From Acidobacteria bacterium UBA7540 (GTDB lineage: Bacteria; Acidobacteriota; Terriglobia; UBA7540), in NCBI GenBank assembly GCA_002478145.1, contig DLMI01000064.1, forward strand, positions 1,081-8,438: a stretch of DNA of 7,358 nucleotides. Reading direction: 5' to 3'. Below, piece after piece: positions 1 through 5,300 of the stretch. Each line of letters opens with the position of its first letter. The stretch's first letter is position 1. The notes below the pieces were generated by a model. The model did not search any database, was not told the origin of the DNA, and was given only the letters and a program-made list of their open reading frames with translations. The position numbers and the translations under genes are program-made.

Positions 1-1334
1 TCTTGGGGATGGCCATCCTCGAGTTCTCGATGCGCGAGACGCGTCTGCAAGGGGCTATCAAACGAGTCGAGGAATGCCGCCCGCTGCAGGTCGCGGACAT
101 CATCGGAGCGGAGCGCGAGGTAGTGGCGCACTTGGTCAACCGTCCCCCAGGCAAGAAGCAGAAGCGCGGCACCAACCCGGAGGGAGCGGGCACCCGCGGT
201 ACTTCCCGAAAACCACTCCCATACCGCTGACAACCGGCCTCCCGCCTCAGAGGCGGCATTAGCCAGGCGATCTCGCGAATTGAGCAGCAGGGAGGCGATG
301 CGGCCATCGCGGAGCTTCCAGATGGCGCCGTCGAGAATGAAGTGGTGGAGGTTCACAAGTGCAGTGAAGATAAGAAAGCTGACGCTGAAATCGTGGTGGA
401 AAATGCGGCTGGCCAGCCAGGGTCCGGGGACGAACAGAGCGATTCCCCCTGCGACCAGCACCGCGAAATAAGTCCATGGACGCCAGCTTCGACCCGGGGC
501 TTCCGACGCCTCACGTCGGGCATAGTAACTCGTAATCCAGAGGTACTGCGCCGAGTGCATGACGGCCAGCACGCCGGAACTATAGCGGCTTTGTGGGATC
601 TCCATTCCTTTGATAAGCGACATAGCCGCGGGCAGCAAGAACCACAGAAACTGGGAGGAGAATAGTGTCAGGCATGGCAGCAGTTTTCGCCACCCTACAG
701 CCCGCACCAGATGTGACAAACCGTAAGCTGAGAGCGTGAGGAAAGCCGCGCCCATTCCAACTTGCCCCCAGCGACTCACAACCGGAGGAATTCCCAGCGA
801 AACGAACAAAGGGTCCGATGAAGCTCCAGTGTGGAATCCCAGAAAAAGAATAAGATAGGACGTTATAAAGGCGCCGTAGAGAGCGCGGCGTTCTGCCTTG
901 CCAGGGTGCGCTCCGGCACGGCCGGCGAACATCATGAACAGGCCGTAATTCTGTCCGCTGTAGTGCCAAGGACTCCAGGTCAGATAGATCGTGAATATCC
1001 ACGGAAGAATGCCCAGCCAGAAATGCGAAAGTAACCCGGTCAGCAGAACCAGCGCGGTTGTATATACGGTGAATATTCGATACTTCTGGAAGTCGTCGGC
1101 ACGATGGTAGGCCCGGTAAATTGTGGCCATGTAGTGCGGATAGTTGAAGAAGAGCGCCAAAGCATAAAAAGCGATCGACCACGCGCGTGTGCTGGAAGCG
1201 ATGGAAAAATACGAAAGCAGCAAAAGCGGAACCGACCACGCGCCACACCCTACGACTAGATCAAGCCATGGGCTATAGAGCCAGGCCGATGCAGCCGAGG
1301 CACTGCGCCCCTGTTCCTTGCTCAACTTCGACAT
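1..1334 (-). CDS. Multi-pass membrane protein of unknown function, 3' end outside the window
   Basis: An uninterrupted frame runs from an ATG at 1334 to the left edge (444 codons, no stop), so the protein is partial. Hydrophobic segments are visible around residues 24-46, 52-70, 88-118, 151-169, 192-212, 219-240, 287-306, 317-336 and 385-398, giving roughly nine or ten membrane spans. Histidine/aromatic motifs sit near them: NYPHY (64-68), SPWHYSGQNYG (121-131), MHSAQYLW (259-266) and NLHHFILDGAIWKLRD (328-343). This recalls membrane metal- or haem-binding enzymes, but I cannot name the family. Residues after about 412 resemble the start of a TPR-type helical region (DLQRAAFLDSFDSPLQTRLA), so a soluble C-terminal repeat domain may follow outside the window. 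GGAGAAGG lies 15 bases before the ATG but only 4 before an in-frame TTG at 1343, so TTG may be the true start. It is divergent from the CMD gene. The gene call is secure; the function is unknown. Confidence 0.85.
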   Translation of the reverse strand, partial: MSKLSKEQGRSASAASAWLYSPWLDLVVGCGAWSVPLLLLSYFSIASSTRAWSIAFYALALFFNYPHYMATIYRAYHRADDFQKYRIFTVYTTALVLLTGLLSHFWLGILPWIFTIYLTWSPWHYSGQNYGLFMMFAGRAGAHPGKAERRALYGAFITSYLILFLGFHTGASSDPLFVSLGIPPVVSRWGQVGMGAAFLTLSAYGLSHLVRAVGWRKLLPCLTLFSSQFLWFLLPAAMSLIKGMEIPQSRYSSGVLAVMHSAQYLWITSYYARREASEAPGRSWRPWTYFAVLVAGGIALFVPGPWLASRIFHHDFSVSFLIFTALVNLHHFILDGAIWKLRDGRIASLLLNSRDRLANAASEAGGRLSAVWEWFSGSTAGARSLRVGAALLLLAWGTVDQVRHYLALRSDDVRDLQRAAFLDSFDSPLQTRLAHRELEDGHPQ

Positions 1335-1552
1335 TTTCGTCAAGAAACCTTCTCCAACATCTTTCGACAAAACCCTGATGCTTCGCGATCCCCTGTTTTT
1401 CTTTGTCTTTGACCGGATTATAGGTGGCAGAAGGCGTGGATCGTATAACGAGACGTATTCGGACCCGGTCACGAAAGTAATTAGAGATGGGTGTAACATT
1501 GGTGCCGTTCTTGAAGTCAAAAAGGAGATTCCGGTCAGAATAGGAGGTCCTC
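1335..1552. other. Divergent intergenic region
   Basis: This 218-base spacer separates the two divergently transcribed genes and should hold both promoters. I see no convincing -35/-10 pair, operator or riboswitch in it. The only clear signals are the two ribosome binding sites at its ends. Confidence 0.5.
1542..1547 (+). promoter_or_regulatory. Shine-Dalgarno site of the CMD-family gene
   Basis: A full AGGAGG lies 5 bases before the ATG at 1553. It fixes this start and indicates that the reading frame upstream of the internal TGA is genuinely translated. Confidence 0.85.
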
Positions 1553-2146
1553 ATGGCGCGAATTGCCGGCGCTTCTCCCAGCCAAGGCGGACTGTTCCGC
1601 AGGCTGTTGGTACGAATCATTTATTCTTTGACGAAACGGAAAGTGGGCCGCGTTGTGATGCCAGTACAGGTCACCGCGCACCACGCGAAAATACTTTGGG
1701 GTTATGGCCAGATGGAGCGGTCGCAGGCGAGCAGCAATCTGGTCGACGCCAAACTGAAAGGGCTGGTGCAGCTTCGCGCGGCAACGTTGGTCGGCTGTCC
1801 GTTTTGAATCGACATCGGCTCTGCCGTGGGCAGACAGGCCGGCATCTCGACCGAGCAGATCGCCCACCTGCATAACTACCGCACGAGCCAGAATTTCTCC
1901 GGCGTGGAAAAGCTGATTTTGGAGTATACCGACGGCATGACTTCTACCCCTGTGGAAGTCTCCGATGCTCTGTTCGCTCGCCTGCGCGAGAAGTTCAACG
2001 AAGCGCAGTTGGTGGAGCTAACGTCTTCCATTGCCTGGGAGAATTACCGCGCCCGCTTTGATCACGCCTTCGGAATCGAGGCGGAGAATTTTAGCGAAGG
2101 CGAGTATTGCGCTCTCGCGGCGCATACGACGGAAGCGGGTTCATAA
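1553..2146 (+). CDS. AhpD-like / carboxymuconolactone decarboxylase family protein with in-frame TGA (candidate CxxU selenoprotein)
   Basis: Reading through one TGA at 1805-1807 gives a 197-aa protein that looks like a complete CMD-family member. The N-terminal part (1-84) ends in QLRAATLVGCPF, and the rest begins IDIGSAVGRQAG and continues to the conserved SSIAWENYRARFDHAFG (158-174) and the TAA stop. Both parts are in the same frame, so there is no frameshift. Family members normally read CPFC here, and these two cysteines are the AhpD-type peroxidase/redox pair; the TGA replaces the second (residue 85), giving C82-P-F-U85. CxxU versions of AhpD-like proteins are known among bacterial selenoproteins. 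A hairpin fitting the bacterial SECIS outline follows the TGA. The likely role is thiol/selenol-dependent peroxide or disulfide reduction in the cytoplasm; this is inferred. The alternative is a nonsense mutation of TGC/TGT, a real possibility with pseudogenes nearby. Sec machinery (selA, selB, selC, selD) is not in the window. Confidence 0.75.
1808..1846 (+). promoter_or_regulatory. SECIS-like hairpin directly downstream of the TGA
   Basis: CGGC (1816-1819) and TCTGCC (1820-1825) pair with GGCAGA (1829-1834) and GCCG (1838-1841). This leaves a GTG apical loop at 1826-1828 and a CAG bulge on the 3' side. The loop begins 19 bases after the TGA and starts with G, as expected for bacterial SECIS elements (G early in the apical loop, roughly 16-37 bases from UGA). 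The pairing uses AGA for Arg, whereas nearly all other Arg codons in this gene are CGN. Folding was done by eye. Confidence 0.5.
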
Positions 2147-2227
2147 GTTCGTCGCGCACTTTCTTTACGTCGAACTCATCACGACTGGGAAGAGCCTAGC
2201 CAACGAGCTGTTAATCGACTATCACTG

Positions 2228-2275
2228 GGTGGCTCAGAATTTCCGGAATTAGGTGGGTCAGATTTTCCGGAACTC
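2228..2275 (+). repeat. Tandem 24-bp imperfect repeat, IS21-like terminal remnant
   Basis: Two adjacent copies, starting at 2228 and 2252, match at 20 of 24 positions. Both carry GGTGG, TCAGA and TTTCCGGAA in the same order. Repeated GGTGGGTCA...TTTTCCGG units are characteristic of the ends of IS21-family elements, so this is probably a leftover terminus. No istA/istB coding sequence and no partner end are visible, and the flanks (2147-2227 and 2276-2326) hold nothing else that I recognise. Confidence 0.5.
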
Positions 2276-2326
2276 ACACGGGGAAACGCGATGGAGCAAA
2301 GGGGTAGCGGGCTGTTTTGAATTTAG

Positions 2327-2494
2327 TCAGTCATCGTAAGCACTGCCACGATGACTCGGATGGATCGTTATCGGTTTAACAAAGCAATCTTCGTGGACTG
2401 CGCTGCCGTTTTCATCAGTAGACAGATCGACCCTTAGATCGACTGGCTTGCTGCAAAGTGTGCAGGATATTTCTGGGAATGGGTGACCACCCAT
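2327..2494 (-). CDS. Small putative zinc-binding protein, 55 aa
   Basis: The protein begins MGGHPFPEISCTLCSKPVDL and carries C11-x2-C14 and H34-x2-C37, an arrangement that could bind one zinc ion. The core SKPVDLRVDLSTDENGSAVHEDC resembles short uncharacterised proteins seen often in Acidobacteria; that likeness is from memory. The start is fixed by AAGGAGG (2500-2506), 5 bases upstream of the ATG at 2494; an in-frame ATG at 2518 lies upstream of this site and is unlikely. It has no signal peptide or membrane segment. It is divergent from the DUF3857-type remnant. Function unknown; a small nucleic-acid- or protein-binding zinc ribbon is a guess. Confidence 0.7.
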   Translation of the reverse strand: MGGHPFPEISCTLCSKPVDLRVDLSTDENGSAVHEDCFVKPITIHPSHRGSAYDD

Positions 2495-2499
2495 AAATG

Positions 2500-2506
2500 C
2501 CTCCTT
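2500..2506 (-). promoter_or_regulatory. Shine-Dalgarno site of the 55-aa gene
   Basis: On the minus strand AAGGAGG precedes ATG 2494 by 5 bases. It overlaps the ATG at 2497-2499 of the opposite-strand frame, one reason that plus-strand start is not credible. Confidence 0.7.
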
Positions 2507-2565
2507 GGACGGTCGCAACTACCTTAGGCTCAAACTGCGAATGCAAGCTGATCAATACAGATCAC

Positions 2566-3420
2566 TTTTTGGAATCGTTGTATATCTCAGATGATAAATG
2601 TTTGCTGATCGCCACCATCCAGCATCCCAAGCTGGGCAAAATCCTCTTCTTCGATCCGACGGACTACCTCACGCAATTTGGCCAGATCCGGGGAGCCCTG
2701 CAGGCGAACTACGGCCTACTGGTAACGTCCGATGGAGGGGAACTCATAGAACTGCCGCAGCAACCGTCCTCCATGAATAGCGTCCAGCGCACAGCCACGA
2801 TGACCCTCGACACGACGGGAACATTAAAGGGCGACGTCAAAGAGGTACGACTGGGCGAGGCGCGCATCCTCGGAGCGGTGGCGATTGCGCACCGTAACCA
2901 AGGACACCGACCGCGTCAAGCCGATTGAAGAACTCCTGGCTAATTCGCTTGGCAGTTTTCACATCACACGTGCCAGCGTGATCAACCTGCAGCTGACCGA
3001 TCAGCCCTTCGGTTTCAATTATTCGTTCGAGTCGCCGAACTACGCCAAGAATGTCGGCAACCTGCTGCTGGTTCGGCCGCGGGTGATCGGAAGCAAAGCA
3101 TCGGGGCTCTGGAGACCAAGGAACCGAGGAAGTTTCCCATCGAATTCCAGGGACCAGTGCGCGACACGGATGCTTTTGAAATCACGATCCCGCCCGGATA
3201 CGTAGTGGATGACCTTCCTGCGCCGGTCGACGCGGACTACGCCTTCGCCAGCTACCACTCCAAGACGGAAGTCAACGGAAGCCTGATTCGCTACACCCGA
3301 ACTTTTGAAGTCACGGAACTCAGCGTACCCGTGGCTAGGACCGAGGAACTCAGGAAGTTCTATCGCACGATTGCTAATGACGAGCGCAGTATGGTCGTTT
3401 TGAAATCCGCAGCCAAGTAA
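2566..3420 (+). pseudogene. C-terminal remnant of a DUF3857/transglutaminase-type protein, two frameshifts
   Basis: Three overlapping frames together give one recognisable C-terminus: HPKLGKILFFDPTDYLTQFG and LQANYGLLVTSDGGELIELP in frame 1; ASSERWRLRTVTKDTDR through NLLLVRPRVIGSKASG in frame 2; then LETKEPRKFPIEFQGPVRD and DAFEITIPPGYVVDDLPAP to the TAA in frame 1 again. An extra G in GAGG near 2857-2860 explains the first shift: without it the frame reads GERASSERW. A missing base near 3107-3109 explains the second and restores the original frame. The N-terminal signal peptide, DUF3857 and transglutaminase core are absent; roughly 285 residues remain of what is normally a 600-700 residue secreted or periplasmic protein. 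The left limit is approximate, because residues before about 2590 no longer look related. The ATG at 2497 is not a credible start. Confidence 0.75.
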
Positions 3421-3615
3421 CGCGCCCGTCGTGGCAGTTTGGTCCGACTCGGGGAAGTGATCTGATGTGTCATCGCGCTCGCTTCTGAGAGAGGCAGTCG
3501 GTAGCTGGGATTCCTAAGTGCAACTGGGTTAGGAAACACCATTCTTAACGCCAAGGACGTCGATGTTGTAAACGGTCTACCAGGAAGATTCGAACCGCCG
3601 ACCAACGGTTTAGCA

Positions 3616-3635
3616 AAGCATCGGGCTTCTTTTTT
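3616..3635 (+). terminator. Weak rho-independent-terminator-like hairpin
   Basis: AAGC (3616-3619), loop ATCGG and GCTT (3625-3628) are followed by C and six T. The stem is only 4 bp and lies about 195 bases beyond the remnant's stop codon, so this is a tentative call. Confidence 0.25.
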
Positions 3636-3656
3636 GTGACGTGTATTCAATCACTT

Positions 3657-3686
3657 GGCACGCTCTGAGTGTTTCTCAGTCGTGCC
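3657..3686. repeat. Strong imperfect palindrome (hairpin)
   Basis: GGCACG (3657-3662) pairs with CGTGCC (3681-3686), and CTGAG (3665-3669) with CTCAG (3675-3679). A CT/T internal loop separates the two stems and the terminal loop is TGTTT. No T-run follows on either strand, so it is not an obvious terminator; it could be an operator or an RNA structure. Confidence 0.55.
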
Positions 3687-3711
3687 GAATGTACATCACA
3701 ATCACTTTAAC

Positions 3712-3728
3712 TGACACCCAATGTGTCA
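3712..3728. promoter_or_regulatory. Inverted repeat, possible operator
   Basis: TGACAC (3712-3717) and GTGTCA (3723-3728) are separated by 5 bases, about 57 bases upstream of the TonB-domain gene's start. The size and spacing fit a dimeric repressor site; the binding protein is unknown. Confidence 0.3.
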
Positions 3729-3775
3729 CCCACCTGCACGCTCAAGGCGATAATATGGTGATTTAGAGTCATGTT

Positions 3776-3780
3776 GGAGG
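3776..3780 (+). promoter_or_regulatory. Shine-Dalgarno site deciding the GTG start of the TonB-domain gene
   Basis: GGAGG lies 5 bases before an in-frame GTG at 3786. The upstream ATG at 3771 has no comparable site, and starting there would place a Glu in the signal-peptide n-region. Confidence 0.6.
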
Positions 3781-3785
3781 TGCAG

Positions 3786-4682
3786 GTGACGAAGATCAGC
3801 CGATTTCCTCTGTTATGCATCCTTTTCAACCTTGCGCTTTTCGTCGCATCGAATTCGACGGCTCAGTCCGCGCAAGGCGGCTTCAAAGACTCCGCTAACT
3901 CGCCGAATGCTGCAACACGAGTCGAGGCCGTCGAGATCCTGGGCGACGATCACGGCGCAGCTCTTCGATCGTATGTGGAGACTACTGTTCTCCCTCTGGT
4001 TCGCGCGAACTGGTATCGTCTGGCGTCGAAATCGGGAGAAGCAGGCGGTGATGCGACTGTAGAACTAACTATTCTGAAAGACGGCAATCTTGCTGGGACA
4101 AAGCTGACGGGCGGTGCCGGTCATGCCACGCTCGGCGATCTGGCCCAAAACGCCGTGACGAAGTCCGCCCCGTTTCCCGCACCGCCAGCCGAATTCACAG
4201 CGCCATCCCTGTCTGTTCGCGCTCGTTTCGTTTACCAGCCTGTCGCAAGCTTGCAGAGTTCCTCCGGCGAGAAGCAGTCCAGCCTGACTCCGCGTTTTGG
4301 TGCGGGGGGTGGGATACACAGCGGCACGACGGACGGCGGGCCGATTAGTGTCGACGGCGTCGACGAACCTGTTTATCGAATAAGAAACAGTGGCATACGC
4401 CCTCCACGAGCGATCTCTCGGGTCGATCCGGAGTTCACCGAAGAGGCAAGGAAGAAAAACGTTTCGGGGACCGTGGCCATCTCGTTTGTTGTGACCTCGA
4501 AGGGCGATGTAACCGCCGTGCGAGTCAATAGGAGTCTTGGCAGTGGCTTGGACGAGAAGGCGATTGAGGCTGTCCGGCAGTGGAAGTTTGAGCCGGCAAC
4601 CAAGGACGGGGAACCTGTTGCCGTACAGATGGACGCCCTTATGTCTTTCAATTTATATGAAAACGGTAAACGTCGCCCCTGA
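3786..4682 (+). CDS. Secreted/periplasmic protein with two TonB-C-like domains
   Basis: From the GTG start the protein has 298 aa (303 from ATG 3771). It begins with a signal peptide: n-region VTKISR, hydrophobic LLCILFNLALFVA, then a likely cleavage near STAQSA (residues 24-29). Residues about 62-150 resemble a first TonB/TolA-C-type domain (ATVELTILKDGNLAGTKL). After a Ser/Gly-rich linker, residues about 204-292 form a clear TonB C-terminal domain (pattern RVDPEFTEEARKKNVSGTV, V..KG.V, SLGSGLDEKAIEAVRQWKFE). It has no long proline-rich spanning region and no M56/BlaR1 peptidase domain, so it is unlikely to be a canonical energising TonB. Proteins of this build are frequent in Acidobacteria and their partners are mostly unknown. 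It stands alone, with no cognate receptor or ExbB/ExbD nearby. Confidence 0.85.
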   Translation: MTKISRFPLLCILFNLALFVASNSTAQSAQGGFKDSANSPNAATRVEAVEILGDDHGAALRSYVETTVLPLVRANWYRLASKSGEAGGDATVELTILKDGNLAGTKLTGGAGHATLGDLAQNAVTKSAPFPAPPAEFTAPSLSVRARFVYQPVASLQSSSGEKQSSLTPRFGAGGGIHSGTTDGGPISVDGVDEPVYRIRNSGIRPPRAISRVDPEFTEEARKKNVSGTVAISFVVTSKGDVTAVRVNRSLGSGLDEKAIEAVRQWKFEPATKDGEPVAVQMDALMSFNLYENGKRRP

Positions 4683-4962
4683 CACGGAAAACACCTGCCG
4701 CTTGAAAGCCGTCTTCTTCAAAACATCTTCTGATTTTCGTAGCTGACTGGAGGCAAAGGGTCGAAATATCTCCGAACTCTGGGTCGGTTTCTATAAGAAG
4801 ACTTCCCGGTCGAGTACCCCATACCCGGGGAGATTGGCTCGAAAATTCTTGGTTGAGGAAGTACCGGCGGATTTTGAGTTCCACACTGGGTTCTGGTTCG
4901 TTAGGAAAATTCTCTACTCTACTTGATTCTTTAACGGCTTACAAGAACTCTGATTCGTACCG
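4683..4962. other. Intergenic region left of the broken outer intron
   Basis: These 280 bases contain no credible gene. I looked for the missing domains V and VI of the outer intron here and found nothing convincing. CCCC and GGGG around 4817-4830 form a small palindrome. Confidence 0.4.
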
Positions 4963-5207
4963 TTATGATCCGTATTGCCGCGTTTTGAACATGGAACGCA
5001 GATCGACGGTCAGATGGTGGAGCAGAGCGGTGAACTTCATCTCCTTATTTTCCCGTGCTGCTTTCCGCACGCCTGCCAACCCCTGGGACACGCCCTTCCC
5101 GCTCTGAGTCGGGTACGTGTGAGGTTGACCTGCGTTCTCCTTGATCGACGGCCTTCCCTCCTCACTCTCCGCCAACGGTCTTCTGTCTTTGTTCGAATGA
5201 TTCATCG
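4963..5207 (-). pseudogene. Outer group II intron reverse transcriptase, N-terminal fragment after the inner intron
   Basis: Beginning CG-ATG at 5207, the frame reads MNHSNKDRRPLAESEEGRPS, later GVSQGLAGVRKAARENKEMK and FTALLHHLTVDL. This is the characteristic N-terminal leader of a large family of bacterial group II intron RTs, which normally continues into RT0/RT1 (LL..SF.ALK...GVDG.TW). Here the similarity stops near 4999 and the frame ends at 4963 with an unrelated RSMFKTRQYGS, so all catalytic RT motifs are lost. The preceding codons lie across the inner intron at 7283-7247. The outer RT was therefore hit twice: by intron insertion and by loss of its 3' part. It is a different subfamily from the inner RT, since the inner protein has no such leader. 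Confidence 0.75.
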
Positions 5208-5257
5208 GTGTCGGGTCGGAGGAGGCGCGCTGACGCGCTAGCCTCCGTCCGCCGCTC
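5208..5257 (-). ncRNA. Group II intron domain VI-like hairpin
   Basis: Reading the minus strand, GGAGGC pairs with GCCUCC across a GC-rich arm, extended by CGGA with UCCG. An unpaired A (5216) follows on the 3' side and is a candidate branch-point adenosine. It lies 7 bases from an end at 5210 or 9 from the end at 5208 favoured by frame continuity; the usual distance is 7-8. Confidence 0.6.
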
Positions 5258-5290
5258 AAACTGTACATGCAGATTTCCCGCATACAGCTT
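5258..5290 (-). ncRNA. Group II intron domain V
   Basis: The minus strand reads AAGCTGTATGCGG, a GAAA-type loop, then CTGCATGTACAGTTT. AAGCTGTA pairs with TACAGTTT over 8 positions (one G-U) and includes the catalytic AGC triad; a two-base bulge and an upper stem follow. This is the diagnostic group II active-site hairpin. It begins only 10 bases after the RT stop codon. Confidence 0.85.
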
Positions 5291-5300
5291 TCACGAAGAT

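Larger units (their letters stand above)
3421..3785. other. Non-coding stretch between the DUF3857 remnant and the TonB-domain gene
   Basis: No credible gene is present. The region contains a tRNA-like T-arm fragment near 3587-3596, a weak terminator-like hairpin at 3616-3635, a strong hairpin at 3657-3686, a short inverted repeat at 3712-3728, and the leader of the TonB-domain gene. A possible -10 (GATAAT, 3749-3754) has no acceptable -35 partner. Confidence 0.5.

Noticed and set aside
580..1248. 222-codon minus-strand frame and the small plus-strand frames in 3-1034
   Set aside because: They overlap the uninterrupted 444-codon membrane-protein frame, which has coherent hydrophobic segments; the others do not look like proteins.
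1826..2146. A separate gene starting at the GTG at 1826
   Set aside because: There is no ribosome binding site, the start lies inside the hairpin loop, and the sequence before it completes the CMD family motif in the same frame.
2497..2928. Plus-strand gene starting at ATG 2497
   Set aside because: The first 25 or so residues have no family resemblance, no ribosome binding site precedes it, and the ATG overlaps the Shine-Dalgarno site of the divergent 55-aa gene.
3360..3650. 96-codon minus-strand frame
   Set aside because: It overlaps the end of the DUF3857-type remnant and the tRNA-like region and shows no recognisable motif.
4648..5107. Small open frames on both strands in the gap left of the outer intron
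   Set aside because: They have no ribosome binding sites and no motifs, and they overlap the TonB-domain gene's end or the outer RT fragment.
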